Notes: generated by a model from the sequence alone, not told the origin. A DNA stretch of 64,000 nucleotides from Nonomuraea sediminis (GCF_018531495.1 NZ_JAHDTI010000012.1:124001-188000); one strand, 5' to 3'; shown: positions 8,625-17,596, numbered from the stretch's first letter. Translations and numbers: made by a program.

Positions 8625-8709
8625 CAGTCGCGCCGACGGTGGCCGCCGTCGATAGACGGTGACATACGGCGGACAACGCGCGCACATTCGGCGCCAATGG
8701 TGGTTCGTC

Positions 8710-9270
8710 ATGGACGAACCACGCACCATCCCATCTCGGCCCCGTGACCGGCTGTTCGCCGCGGTCACACTGATGCTGGCCGTGCTCCTGCTGCCCGCGG
8801 CGCTCGCCCGCCATCCCGGCCGCGCCCGCGAACTGGCCTGCCGCTGGGCGTTGGGGATGCGATTCCCCGCCGAGGACCTCACCGGGCTCACCGACGGCGC
8901 CATGGCGGCGTTCACCGCGGCGCGTACCCAGGCGCTCTGGCGTCACGGCCAGCTCATCGGCCTCACCTCGGGATACCGCGATCCCGTTGTCCAGCAACGG
9001 ATGTTCGACGAGGAGGTGCGCCGGTCCGGCTCCCCGGCCTCGGCACGCATGCTCGTGCTACCACCGGCGGAATCCAGCCACGTCAAGGGCATCGCGCTGG
9101 ACGTGCGCCCCCACGAAGGCGCGCGCTGGCTTGAGGAACACGGCGCCCGCTACGACCTCTACCGCATCTACGACAACGAGTGGTGGCACTTCGAGTACCG
9201 GCCGGACAGCGGCGGCACGCCACCACGACGACGACCCCACCCCGGCGTCGGCTACTTGAGCGAGATGTAG
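8710..9270 (+). CDS. VanY-like D-alanyl-D-alanine carboxypeptidase (M15)
   Basis: About 186 aa from the ATG at 8710 (MDEPRTIPSRPRD). A single N-terminal hydrophobic helix (LFAAVTLMLAVLLLPAAL) anchors the protein or acts as a signal. The zinc/catalytic motifs of peptidase family M15B are present: SSHVKGIALDV (SxHxxGxAxD) and NEWWHFEY. The enzyme trims the terminal D-Ala from peptidoglycan stem pentapeptides, which lowers glycopeptide binding sites. It is divergent from the two-component operon that probably controls it. It is shorter than VanYn-type enzymes but has all metal ligands. Confidence 0.88.
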   Translation: MDEPRTIPSRPRDRLFAAVTLMLAVLLLPAALARHPGRARELACRWALGMRFPAEDLTGLTDGAMAAFTAARTQALWRHGQLIGLTSGYRDPVVQQRMFDEEVRRSGSPASARMLVLPPAESSHVKGIALDVRPHEGARWLEEHGARYDLYRIYDNEWWHFEYRPDSGGTPPRRRPHPGVGYLSEM

Positions 9271-9347
9271 CCCAGGGAGAACCGAACCGGCAATCCGACC
9301 AGTGCGCCCAAGGGCTCGGCCCGGGCGTTCGGAAAGGGGTTAGGGGT

Positions 9348-11357
9348 ATGTCATCAGGGAGTGACAACCTGGAATGGCGCCTGCGAGCAGCGCGCGAGAT
9401 GGCGTTCGTGGGGCGGGAGGAAGAGCTCGCGGTTTTCAACGCGGCGTTGTACGGCGGCGGCTGCAGCGTTCTGTACGTGCACGGTCCCGGCGGCATCGGG
9501 AAGTCGGCTTTGTTGCGGCGGTTCGCGCACGAGGCCGCGATGGCGGAGCGGCCGGTGTCCATGGTGGAGGGGCGCATGTTGGAGCCGGCGGCGTCCGAGC
9601 TGGTGTTTCGCGACGCGAACGCGGTGCTGCTGGTCGACAACTTCGAACGCGTTCAGGGCTTGGAGGGATGGCTGCGCGAGCGGTTCCTGCCGCGGGTGCC
9701 CATGGGGGCGCTGGTGGTGATCGCGGGGCGAAACCCGCCGGATATGCGGTGGCAGGCGGATCCGGGATGGGCGGGGGCGCTGGCGGTGCTGCCGCTGCGC
9801 GACCTGCGGGCCGGAGATGCGAAGGCCCTGATGAACTCCTCCGGGGTGCCGGCCGAGTTGCGCGAGCCGCTGCTGGCCTTCGCCGGTGGCCATCCGCTGG
9901 CGCTGCTGCTGGGAGCGGCCGTGGCGGTCAAGGACGGAGGGGGCGGCAGGCGGTGGATGCCGAATCAGGACGTCGTGGCCACGTTGCTGGATCAGCTGGT
10001 GGGCGAGTTGCCTTCGGTAGCGCATCGGCATGCTCTGGAGATCTGCGCGCATGCCTACATGACGACGGAGGACCTGCTGCGGGCGGCCTTGCCGGAGGAC
10101 GCCGGGAGGTTGTTCCGGTGGTTGCGGCGGTTGCCGTTCGTGGAGTCGAGCAGTCTCGGGCTGTTTCCGCATGACGTGGTGCGGGAGCTGCTGGAGGCGG
10201 ACCTCCGATGGCGGGATCCCGAGGGGTACGCGGTGATGCACGACCGCATTCATGCGCATCTGGCGGAGAGGGTGCGTACGGCGAGCGATGTGGACGTGCC
10301 CGGCGCGGTGGCGGCACTGCTCTACCTGCATCGCGGTAACGAGGCGCCGGCCGATTTCCACGGACGCCACGACGAGGGCGAGTTCCATGAGGAGGCGTTG
10401 CGGCAGGAGGATGTCGGCACGTTGCTCCGGGTGGCGACCGCAGCGGAGGGTGCGGCGTCCGCGGACTGCGCCGCCTTCTGGGCGGAACGCCGGCCGGAGG
10501 CGTTCCGGCTGTATCGACGGACCGAAACCGGCGAGCTCGTGGCTTTCTCCGCGTGGTTGCGGTTGGCGGAACTCGATGAGCAGGAGCTGACGGCCGATCC
10601 CATCGTGGCCATGGCGTGGGCGCATGCGCGTGCCACCACGCCGTTGCGCGCCGGTGAACATCTGGCAGTCAGCCGGCTATGGGCGCTGCCGCCGTATCGC
10701 GGGAACTCGCCGGTGACGGATTTGATCCAGTGGCGAGTGATCGGCAATTGTTTGCGGGCCGAGCGGATGGCATGGTCATATATCGAGATACGGCATCCGA
10801 ATCAAGCGTGGGTGGAGCATTACGGGATGCGTGACATCTCCGAGCAGCCACGGCTGGGCGATGACGCGTACGCCCTGTTGGTTCATGACTGGCGCGCGGT
10901 GCCGACGCGGGCATGGCTGGAGCGGATGAACCAACTGCTTGGCAGCCCGAGTGCCACGACGGCGAAACTGGCGGTGCTGTCCCAGGCGGAGTTCGCCGAG
11001 GCGGTTCGCAAGGCGTTGCGCCAGTTGTCGCGGCTGGACGCGCTCGCCGCTTCCCCGCTGACGCGCACCAGGCTGATCGCCGAGCGGGCCGGGCAGGACC
11101 CGGCCACGGCACTGGGTGACCTGCTACGCCAGGCGATCGACGACCTGCGTGAGGATCCGCGCTCGCTCAAGTTCCACCGGGCGCTGTCCGTCACGTTCCT
11201 CCGCAGCACGCCCACCCAGGAGCTGGCCGCGGAACGGCTCGGCCTCCCTTTCACCACCTACCGCCGCCATCTGACGGCCGGCATCGAGCGTGTCTGCGCC
11301 GACCTGTGGCACCGGGAGTTGTACGGCACCAACGCACCGGCGTACCGATCCACCTGA
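9348..11357 (+). CDS. STAND-type ATPase with C-terminal HTH-like domain
   Basis: About 669 aa. The start is the ATG at 9348 behind a GGAAAGGGG ribosome site. The N-terminus has VGREEEL, Walker A GPGGIGKSAL and Walker B VLLVDNFE, with a sensor-like VVIAGR strand, as in AAA/NACHT signal-transduction ATPases. The middle is a helical WHD/TPR-like region. The C-terminal 60 residues (ELAAERLGLPFTTYRRHLTA) look like a sigma-4/LuxR-type helix-turn-helix. It is probably an ATP-dependent transcriptional activator. No target is evident; it follows the M15 peptidase on the same strand by 77 bp. Confidence 0.75.
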   Translation: MSSGSDNLEWRLRAAREMAFVGREEELAVFNAALYGGGCSVLYVHGPGGIGKSALLRRFAHEAAMAERPVSMVEGRMLEPAASELVFRDANAVLLVDNFERVQGLEGWLRERFLPRVPMGALVVIAGRNPPDMRWQADPGWAGALAVLPLRDLRAGDAKALMNSSGVPAELREPLLAFAGGHPLALLLGAAVAVKDGGGGRRWMPNQDVVATLLDQLVGELPSVAHRHALEICAHAYMTTEDLLRAALPEDAGRLFRWLRRLPFVESSSLGLFPHDVVRELLEADLRWRDPEGYAVMHDRIHAHLAERVRTASDVDVPGAVAALLYLHRGNEAPADFHGRHDEGEFHEEALRQEDVGTLLRVATAAEGAASADCAAFWAERRPEAFRLYRRTETGELVAFSAWLRLAELDEQELTADPIVAMAWAHARATTPLRAGEHLAVSRLWALPPYRGNSPVTDLIQWRVIGNCLRAERMAWSYIEIRHPNQAWVEHYGMRDISEQPRLGDDAYALLVHDWRAVPTRAWLERMNQLLGSPSATTAKLAVLSQAEFAEAVRKALRQLSRLDALAASPLTRTRLIAERAGQDPATALGDLLRQAIDDLREDPRSLKFHRALSVTFLRSTPTQELAAERLGLPFTTYRRHLTAGIERVCADLWHRELYGTNAPAYRST

Positions 11358-11446
11358 GCCGCAGGGTGCCCTCGCGGTATGTGGACCTGGGCGAACACCC
11401 GCCACGCCCCTGGCCGTCGGCGTGAACGAACGCGACCGAGGGCGTG

Positions 11447-12139
11447 TCAGCCGGCAAGCGCGAAGCCGGCCGCCGCCTCCGCGTGCAGTCGAGCGCTCGG
11501 CAGCACCGGGATGGCGCTGTCCTTCTCACTGATCAGCAGCTCGATCTCCGTGCAGCCGAGGATGACGCCTTCGGCGCCGTCGTCTGCGAAATCATCGATG
11601 ATCTGGGCGTAGGCGTCCCTGGACGATTCCCGGAGCACGCCGCGCACCAGTTCGTCGAAGATCACGCGATGGACGAGTTCCCGCTGCTCACGCCGTGGGA
11701 CGACCACGTCGAAGCCGTGGGTGGCCAGCCGATCCCGGTAGAAGGGCTGCTCCATGGTGAAGTGGGTCCCCAGCAGACCGACCTTGCGCATGCCCTTGGC
11801 GCGGACCTCGGCGCCCACGGCGTCGGCGATGTGCAGCACGGGCACGCTCACGGCCCGCTCCACGTCGTCGCTCACCCGGCTGAAGGTGTTGCTGCAGATG
11901 AGCAGGAGGTCGGCGCCGAGATCCTCCAGTTTCCCGCCGGCACCAGTCAGCAACGTACTCACCTCGTCCCAGCGGTCGGCGAAGATGAGGTCCTCGACGG
12001 TCGTGTAGTCCACCGACCAGATGAGGCTGTTGGCGGAATGGCTGCCGCCGAGTCGTTCGCGTATCCGCTGGTTGATGATCTGGTAGTAGATCACCGTCGA
12101 TTCCCAGCTCAACCCGCCGATGAGACCGATAGTGCGCAT
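11447..12139 (-). CDS. Aspartate/glutamate racemase family protein
   Basis: A 230-aa protein with the two catalytic-cysteine regions of PLP-independent Asp/Glu racemases: LLLICSNTF near residue 82 (C-x-N-T) and VILGCTEIELL near residue 193. The N-terminus IGLIGGLSWEST is characteristic of the RacX/YgeA branch, which racemises broad-specificity amino acids rather than being the essential MurI. It is on the same strand as MurF and the ligase, 155 bp downstream of MurF. It may supply a D-amino acid for the ligase. The substrate cannot be read from sequence. Confidence 0.88.
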   Translation of the reverse strand: MRTIGLIGGLSWESTVIYYQIINQRIRERLGGSHSANSLIWSVDYTTVEDLIFADRWDEVSTLLTGAGGKLEDLGADLLLICSNTFSRVSDDVERAVSVPVLHIADAVGAEVRAKGMRKVGLLGTHFTMEQPFYRDRLATHGFDVVVPRREQRELVHRVIFDELVRGVLRESSRDAYAQIIDDFADDGAEGVILGCTEIELLISEKDSAIPVLPSARLHAEAAAGFALAG

Positions 12140-12294
12140 GGAACTCCGTTTCGCCAGCTTGTGCCGGCAGGCTAGACGGAGTGCCTGCTCATTCAGCAGA
12201 CCAAAAGCTGTTCAACCGTGGGGGCCGTCCGTGCTCTGGACCGGCTCGAGCCGGGTCGGTGCCTTGTCCAGGTTGAGCGCGTTTGCGCCAACGG

Positions 12295-13674
12295 TCAGGC
12301 ACCGGCCAGGGCACGGGCGCAGGCACCGAGACCGATCTCGCTGGAGGCCTTGACGAACACCACGTCTCCCGATTCGAGAAGCGCGGTGGCCAGGCTGAGG
12401 GCTGCGGCCACGTCCTCGACGGTATGGACGGCCACGCCCTGGTTCGAGGACGCCGCCGCCCATGCCATCGCGAGCGGATCCCCTGCTCCGACCGCGATCA
12501 GCACGTCGAAGCGGAGGTCGGCGACGAGCCGGCCCATCTCCGCGTGCCGGGCGCGGGAGGCGTCCCCCTGCTGCCCCATCGCGCCGAGCACGGCGACGGT
12601 ACGACGGGTGCCGGCCAGGGCTTTCACCGCCCGCAGCCCTGCCCGCATGGATTCGGGGTTGGCGTTGTAGGTGTCGTTGACGATGGTGATGCCGTCGGGT
12701 CGTTCGACGATCTCCAGCCGGCCTGCTGAGCGTCGCCGTGCGACGTTCAGCCCATCGGCGATCTCGGCGACGCCCAGGCCGAGTGCGGTGGCGACGGCTG
12801 CGGCGGCAAGGGCGTTGCTCACCTGGTGCTCACCTACGAGGTCGAGCCCGACCGGGGCGCGGCCGGAGGGCGTCACCAGCTCGAACGCGGTTCGCGCGCG
12901 GTCGTCCATCCGCACGTCTTCGGCTCGCACCTGCGCCTCCGCCGACCTGCCGTACAACAGGATCTGGGCCCTGGTACGGCCGGCCATGCCCACGACGTAC
13001 GGGTCGTCGGCGTTGAGCAGGGCGAACCCGTCCGCCGGAAGTGCCTCGACCAGCTCGCCTTTGGCCGCGGCCACGTCGGCCGGCCCGCCTCCCATCCGCT
13101 CCACATGCGCGGTGCCGACATTGAGCACCAGCCCGACCTGAGGCGGTGCGAGCCCGGTCAGATACGTCAGGTCGCCCTTGCGGCCCGCACCCATCTCCAG
13201 CACCAGGTATCTCGTGGCGGCATCGGCACGCAGCACGGTGAGCGGCAGCCCGAGTTCGTTGTTGAACGACCTGTCGGTGGCGACCGTCGCCGCGTGCCGT
13301 TCGAGCACCTGGGCCAGCAGGTCCTTGGTCGTGGTCTTGCCCACGGAGCCGGTCAGGCCGATCACGGTCGGGCTGGTGTGTTCGAGCAGGTGCCTGGCCA
13401 GCAGGCCGATCGCGAGCTGGACGTCCTCGACCACGAGGGCGGGCACGCCGACGGGCCTTGAGGCAAGCACGGCGACGGCGCCGCCCGCGATGGCACCGGC
13501 CGCGTAGTCGTGACCGTCGACGCGGGCGCCGACCGTCGCGGCGAACAGGCCGCCAGGCACCACCTCGCGGGAGTCGACCGCCGAGGGCGCCGTCACCAGC
13601 GCCCGCGGGTCGCGCACGTCATACATGCTTGCGCCGACGACCTGCGCGATCTTGTTCAGCGTCATGGGGATCAT
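12295..13674 (-). CDS. murF: UDP-MurNAc-tripeptide--D-alanyl-D-alanine ligase (MurF)
   Basis: A 459-aa Mur ligase with an N-terminal UDP-binding domain, P-loop GLTGSVGKTTTKDL (about residue 108), central Mur-ligase signatures (NELGLPLTVL, EMGAGRKGDL, NVGTAHVERMGG) and a C-terminal domain with NDTYNANPESM. It ligates a D,D-dipeptide to the muropeptide precursor in the cytoplasm. The ATG overlaps the stop of the D-Ala-D-Ala ligase gene (ATGA), so dipeptide synthesis and its use are translationally coupled. Most genomes carry a housekeeping murF in the dcw cluster. A second copy beside a ligase recalls the murF2 of glycopeptide-resistance loci. Confidence 0.92.
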   Translation of the reverse strand: MIPMTLNKIAQVVGASMYDVRDPRALVTAPSAVDSREVVPGGLFAATVGARVDGHDYAAGAIAGGAVAVLASRPVGVPALVVEDVQLAIGLLARHLLEHTSPTVIGLTGSVGKTTTKDLLAQVLERHAATVATDRSFNNELGLPLTVLRADAATRYLVLEMGAGRKGDLTYLTGLAPPQVGLVLNVGTAHVERMGGGPADVAAAKGELVEALPADGFALLNADDPYVVGMAGRTRAQILLYGRSAEAQVRAEDVRMDDRARTAFELVTPSGRAPVGLDLVGEHQVSNALAAAAVATALGLGVAEIADGLNVARRRSAGRLEIVERPDGITIVNDTYNANPESMRAGLRAVKALAGTRRTVAVLGAMGQQGDASRARHAEMGRLVADLRFDVLIAVGAGDPLAMAWAAASSNQGVAVHTVEDVAAALSLATALLESGDVVFVKASSEIGLGACARALAGA

Positions 13675-14627
13675 GAGCCGCTCCTGGCGAACGCGAGGTC
13701 GATGAGGCGGCGCAGCAGGTCCGGGTACGGGACACCGCTTGCGGCCCAGGCCCTGGCGTAGACGGAACGGGAGGTGAAGCCGGGCATGGTGTTGATCTCC
13801 AGCACGTACAGGCGTCCGGTGTCCTCCTCGTAGAGGAAGTCGACACGGGACAGGCCGTAGCCACCGATCGCCCGGAAGGCGCGCAGGGTCAGCTCGCGCA
13901 CGTCCTCGGCCACCCGTTCTGGCAGTACGGCAGGGATGATGGCGATCTCGGCCTGGCTGAGGTACTTGGCCCCATAGTCCAGCCAGTCGCCGGGCACGAT
14001 GAGCTCGCCGGGCGTCGAAGCATCCGGAGTGTCATAGCCGCCGAGCACGCCGCAGATGACCTCGCGCGCGGTCACGCCCTGCTCGACGATGACCACCCGG
14101 TCGTATGCCAGCGCCAGATCTACGCCCGCGCGCAGCTCCTCCATGGAAGTGACACGTGAGATGCCGATGGAGGAGCCCATGTTGGCCGGTTTGACGTACA
14201 TCGGCCAGTCGAGCGACTTCACCAGACTCCAGTGGTCCGCGGTGGTGAGCCATTCGTGCTCGGTGAACCACACATGCGGGGTGACGGGAATGCCTTCCGC
14301 CAGGAACGTGCGCCGCATCGCGACCTTGTTCATGGCCACGGCAGAGGCCAGGACGCCGCAGCCCACGTACGGGATGCCCAGGGTCTCCAGGTGCCCCTGG
14401 ACGACGCCGTCCTCGCCGAACGGCCCGTGCAGCACGGGGAAGACCACGTCCGCCAGATCGCGTCGCAGCTCCACCGGCCACCTGCCCTGCCGGTCGATGA
14501 TGACGGCGACGGGCTCGTACAGATCCCTCGGCAGAGCATCGAGCACAGCCTGCGCCGACTGCAGCGACACCTCATGCTCGGCGGACGGCCCACCCGCCAG
14601 CACGGCCACGCGTACGCGTTCGGTCAC
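13671..14627 (-). CDS. D-alanine--D-alanine ligase family protein
   Basis: A 318-aa ATP-grasp enzyme starting GTG, with VLAGGPSAEHEVSLQSA (Glu-15 equivalent), VFPVLHGPFGEDG, KPANMGSSIG (Ser-150 equivalent) and EINTMPGF for metal binding. The omega loop contains DYGAKYLS: the Lys-Tyr pair marks D-Ala-D-Ala or D-Ala-D-Ser ligases, whereas VanA/B-type D-lactate ligases replace it. It therefore probably does not make D-Ala-D-Lac. It is first in an operon with murF and upstream of a racemase. Whether it is a second, conditionally expressed ligase or has another D-amino acid acceptor is open. Confidence 0.9.
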   Translation of the reverse strand: MTERVRVAVLAGGPSAEHEVSLQSAQAVLDALPRDLYEPVAVIIDRQGRWPVELRRDLADVVFPVLHGPFGEDGVVQGHLETLGIPYVGCGVLASAVAMNKVAMRRTFLAEGIPVTPHVWFTEHEWLTTADHWSLVKSLDWPMYVKPANMGSSIGISRVTSMEELRAGVDLALAYDRVVIVEQGVTAREVICGVLGGYDTPDASTPGELIVPGDWLDYGAKYLSQAEIAIIPAVLPERVAEDVRELTLRAFRAIGGYGLSRVDFLYEEDTGRLYVLEINTMPGFTSRSVYARAWAASGVPYPDLLRRLIDLAFARSGS

Positions 14628-14980
14628 GATCGATCAGCCTTCCTCAGTGGCATGGAGACAGCACCGCCGGCGGCACGGTGTTCGCCGTCGCAGGGCCAGC
14701 CGGCCGAGTGTCGGCTCTTCGGCTGACCAGTTCCCAGGCCATTCGCTGTCCAGTTCCGACCAAAGCGCACCCGCGGTGTGCCGCGACCGGGTGCCGATCG
14801 CGCGGCACTCGCGCTGGGCCTCAGCTCTCGTGACCGACGCCCGCCGTGTCATCGAGGAGCTCGTCATCGTCGCGGCCACCACGCTCGGCATCCTGAGCCA
14901 CCACGATCAACCTCGTCGTCGGGATGGTCACCGGCTGAGCCGACACGAGCCGCATGAGGTCGCTCACCATCGCCGTCCAT
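14628..14980. other. Divergent intergenic region, no confident gene
   Basis: This stretch holds the promoters of the ligase operon (minus) and the SDR operon (plus). A minus-strand frame of 85 codons at 14634-14891 exists but has an Arg/Cys-rich tail, no clear ribosome site and no recognisable family, so I do not call it. The only distinct element is the palindrome at its right end. Confidence 0.5.
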
Positions 14981-14997
14981 GAATAATACTATTATTC
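14981..14997. promoter_or_regulatory. GAATAATA-c-TATTATTC operator palindrome
   Basis: This is a perfect 8-1-8 palindrome made almost entirely of A and T in very GC-rich DNA, 25 bp upstream of the SDR start codon. FadR/GntR regulators bind short odd-spaced palindromes, and a GntR-FCD gene is third in this operon. It is therefore a strong candidate operator for autoregulation of SDR-dehydratase-GntR, and may overlap the promoter -10 region. Confidence 0.75.
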
Positions 14998-15022
14998 GAG
15001 ACTGAGACGAGGGGAGCGAGAT

Positions 15023-15745
15023 GTGAGCGGGCGATTCGCCGGAAAGGTTGCGGTCGTCACCGGTGGCGCGAGGGGGATCGGCGCGGCCATCTCAAGCAGG
15101 CTGGCGAAGGAGGACGCCGCGGTCGTCATCGCCGACGTGGTGCCGGCCGACGTACCCGGCGCCATCCATGTGCCGACCGACGTCGCCTCCGAGGAGGCCT
15201 GGCAGCGCCTGCGCGAGCTGGTGAACGAGCGGTTCGGCCGTCTGGACGTGCTCGTGAGCAACGCGTTCACGCTGCGCAAGGGACCCGCGGACAAGGTGAG
15301 CCTCGCGGACTGGAACGCCCAGCTCGCCGTCAACCTCACCGGCTTCTACCTAGGCTTCCGCACCTTCGTCGGCGAGCTGGAGCAGGCGCGCGGCGCCGTG
15401 GTGGCGGTCTCGAGCGTGCACGCCGACTTCGGCGTGCCGGGCCATCCGTCCTACGCCGCGGCCAAGGGCGGACTACTGTCGCTGACCAGGCAACTGGCCG
15501 TGGAGTACGGCCCGGCCGTACGCGTCAACGCTGTGCTGCCCGGCCCGATCCTCACCGCGGCCTGGGACGGCATCGACGAGGCGGGCCGCGAGCGCAGCGC
15601 CCGCGCGACGGTGGCCGGGCGGCTCGGCACTCCTGACGAGGTCGCCGCCGCGGTGGCGTTCCTGGCCAGCGGCGAGGCCTCATTCATCACCGGTGCCACC
15701 CTGACCGTCGACGGTGGCTGGAGCGTCGTGAAGGACTCTGACTGA
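15023..15745 (+). CDS. SDR-family oxidoreductase
   Basis: A 240-aa classical short-chain dehydrogenase from the GTG at 15023, preceded by a GGGGAGCGAG ribosome site. Motifs are TGGARGIGAAI (cofactor site), VLVSNAF for NNAG, catalytic Ser in AVSSVHADF, and YAAAKGG with the Tyr-Lys pair. The C-terminus ends LTVDGGW. The gene is two bases from a galactonate dehydratase-like gene, so the likely role is oxidation of an aldose or aldonate (for example galactose to the lactone) in the same catabolic route. The exact substrate is inferred. Confidence 0.85.
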   Translation: MSGRFAGKVAVVTGGARGIGAAISSRLAKEDAAVVIADVVPADVPGAIHVPTDVASEEAWQRLRELVNERFGRLDVLVSNAFTLRKGPADKVSLADWNAQLAVNLTGFYLGFRTFVGELEQARGAVVAVSSVHADFGVPGHPSYAAAKGGLLSLTRQLAVEYGPAVRVNAVLPGPILTAAWDGIDEAGRERSARATVAGRLGTPDEVAAAVAFLASGEASFITGATLTVDGGWSVVKDSD

Positions 15746-15746
15746 T

Positions 15747-16892
15747 ATGCGCATTCTGTCGCTCAAGACCTATCTGGTCGCGCCTCGGTGGCTCTTCCTG
15801 CGTATCGACACCGACGAAGGGATCACCGGCTGGGGTGAGCCGGTGATCGAGGGCAGGGCGGAGACCGTCGCGGCCGCGGTGGCCGAGCTGGCCGACTACC
15901 TGGTCGGCGCGGATCCGTTGCGGATCGAGGATCACTGGCAGGTGCTGACCAAGGCCGGCTTCTATCGGGGCGGCCCGATCCTGTCGAGCGCCGTGGCCGG
16001 CATCGACCAGGCATTGTGGGACATCGCGGGCAAAACCTATGGAGCGCCCGTCCACCGGCTGCTCGGCGGCCCCGTACGGGACAGGATCAGGGTCTACAGC
16101 TGGATCGGCGGCGATGACCCCGCCGAGGTGGCCGAGGCCGCCATCAAGCAGGTGGAGGCCGGGTTCACCGCGGTGAAGATGAACGCTGCCGGGATCGTCC
16201 GCGCCATCGACACGGCCGCCGAGGTGAAGGTGATCGTGGCACGCCTGGCCTCGGTGCGTGAGGCGGTGGGCGACGGTGTCGACATCGCGCTGGACTTCCA
16301 CGGCCGCCTGTCGATGCCGATGGCCAGGCGGGTGCTGCCACTGCTGGAGCCCTACCTGCCGTTCTTCGTGGAGGAGCCGGTCGTCCCTGAGCTCACCCGG
16401 GACCTGGCGGCGGTGACGTCGCTGACGAGCATCCCGATCGCCACCGGCGAGCGGCTGTTCTCCCGGTGGGACTTCCGGCCGGCGTTCGAGGCGGGGATCG
16501 CGGTGGCGCAGCCGGACATCTCGCACGCGGGCGGCATCTCGGAGGTGCGGCGCATCGCCGCGATGGCCGAGACGCACGATGTGACGCTCGCACCGCACTG
16601 CCCGCTCGGCCCGATCGCGCTGGCCGCCAGCCTGCAGGTCGGCTTCGCCACCCCCAACCTGCTGATCCAGGAACAGAGCCTGGGCATCCATTACAACGAG
16701 CAGGCCGACCTGCTGGACTACCTGGTGGATCGTTCCGTGTTCGCCTACCGTGACGGGCACGTGCCGCTGCTCGAGGCACCCGGCCTCGGCATCGAGGTGG
16801 ACGTGAAGGCCGTGGAGCGGGCCGCGGCGGACGGGCACCGATGGCGCGGGCCGGTCTGGCGCCGCGACGACGGCAGCCTGGCGGAGTGGTGA
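15747..16892 (+). CDS. dgoD: D-galactonate dehydratase-like enolase-superfamily enzyme
   Basis: A 381-aa mandelate racemase/muconate lactonising family protein. Metal ligands are visible in ALDFHGR (Asp), FVEEP (Glu) and ATGER (Glu), and the catalytic His in LAPHCPLGPIALA, a pattern typical of galactonate dehydratase. It dehydrates D-galactonate to 2-keto-3-deoxy-galactonate. It lies between an SDR and a GntR regulator in a tightly packed operon facing a beta-galactosidase operon, which supports galactose/galactonate catabolism. Related acid-sugar dehydratases (arabinonate, fuconate) remain possible. Confidence 0.85.
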   Translation: MRILSLKTYLVAPRWLFLRIDTDEGITGWGEPVIEGRAETVAAAVAELADYLVGADPLRIEDHWQVLTKAGFYRGGPILSSAVAGIDQALWDIAGKTYGAPVHRLLGGPVRDRIRVYSWIGGDDPAEVAEAAIKQVEAGFTAVKMNAAGIVRAIDTAAEVKVIVARLASVREAVGDGVDIALDFHGRLSMPMARRVLPLLEPYLPFFVEEPVVPELTRDLAAVTSLTSIPIATGERLFSRWDFRPAFEAGIAVAQPDISHAGGISEVRRIAAMAETHDVTLAPHCPLGPIALAASLQVGFATPNLLIQEQSLGIHYNEQADLLDYLVDRSVFAYRDGHVPLLEAPGLGIEVDVKAVERAAADGHRWRGPVWRRDDGSLAEW

Positions 16893-17596
16893 TGCGCAGA
16901 TATCCGGAACGCGGGACACACGGCCGTGTGGTCGAGGCGGTGGGCATCCGCGTCGTCAGCGGCGAACTGCCGCCCGGCACGATCCTCGACATCGACGCGG
17001 TTGCGGCAGAGTTCGACGTCAGCAGGACGGCCATCAGAGAGGCCCTCAAGGTGCTGGCGGGCAAGGGCCTGATCGACGCGCGGCCCAAGCGGGGTACCTT
17101 CGTGCGCGAGCGTGAGGTCTGGAACCTCATCGACCCGGACGTGCTGCGCTGGCAGTTCGAGTCGATGGCCGACCCGTCGATCCTGGACAAGCTGGCCGAG
17201 ATCCGCGCCATGATCGAGCCCTCGGCGGCGGCCCTGGCGGCGCGCCGCCGTACGGAAGCGGACCTTACGGAGATTTACGCCGCGCTCGCCGAGATGGACC
17301 ACGCGGACGCCACCACGGAGGAGATCGTCGCGGCCGACCTGCGCTTTCACCGCGCGCTGGTGGCCGCGACGCGCAATGAGCTCATCGAGCAGCTCGGGCA
17401 GATCATCGAGCTGGGGCTGCGGGCCCGCGACCGCTACGTCCACGGCCACCGGGTCTCGATCAAGCTCGGGCACGCATGGCACCAGGACGTGGCGGACGCG
17501 GTGCGCGACCGCGACGCGGAGGGGGCCAGGAACCGGATGCTCGCCCTCCTGCACGCGGCCGCGCGCGACGTCAGGGACGTTCAGTCCGCACCGTGA
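16892..17596 (+). CDS. GntR-family (FadR/FCD) regulator of the sugar-acid operon
   Basis: A 234-aa protein beginning MRRYPERGTHGRVV; the ATG overlaps the dehydratase stop (TGATG). The winged helix-turn-helix is DAVAAEFDVSRTAIREALKV followed by GLIDARPKRGTFV. The FCD ligand domain contains the usual His-bearing ADLRFHRALV. Similar to DgoR, it would repress the operon until a sugar acid binds. It is 3'-overlapping and convergent with the beta-galactosidase gene (26 bp shared, 17571-17596). The palindrome at 14981 is its likely operator. Confidence 0.9.
   Translation: MRRYPERGTHGRVVEAVGIRVVSGELPPGTILDIDAVAAEFDVSRTAIREALKVLAGKGLIDARPKRGTFVREREVWNLIDPDVLRWQFESMADPSILDKLAEIRAMIEPSAAALAARRRTEADLTEIYAALAEMDHADATTEEIVAADLRFHRALVAATRNELIEQLGQIIELGLRARDRYVHGHRVSIKLGHAWHQDVADAVRDRDAEGARNRMLALLHAAARDVRDVQSAP

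Noticed and set aside
9354..10661. 435-codon minus-strand frame across the STAND ATPase gene
   Set aside because: Arg/Gln/His-rich with no domain; the plus strand carries Walker A/B and HTH motifs.
13671..14627. VanA-type D-Ala-D-lactate ligase
   Set aside because: The omega loop has the KY pair of D-Ala-D-Ala/D-Ser ligases, and no vanH or vanX gene is adjacent.
15687..16919. 410-codon minus-strand frame antisense to the dehydratase
   Set aside because: No family, and the opposite strand has an intact enolase-superfamily enzyme with all ligands.
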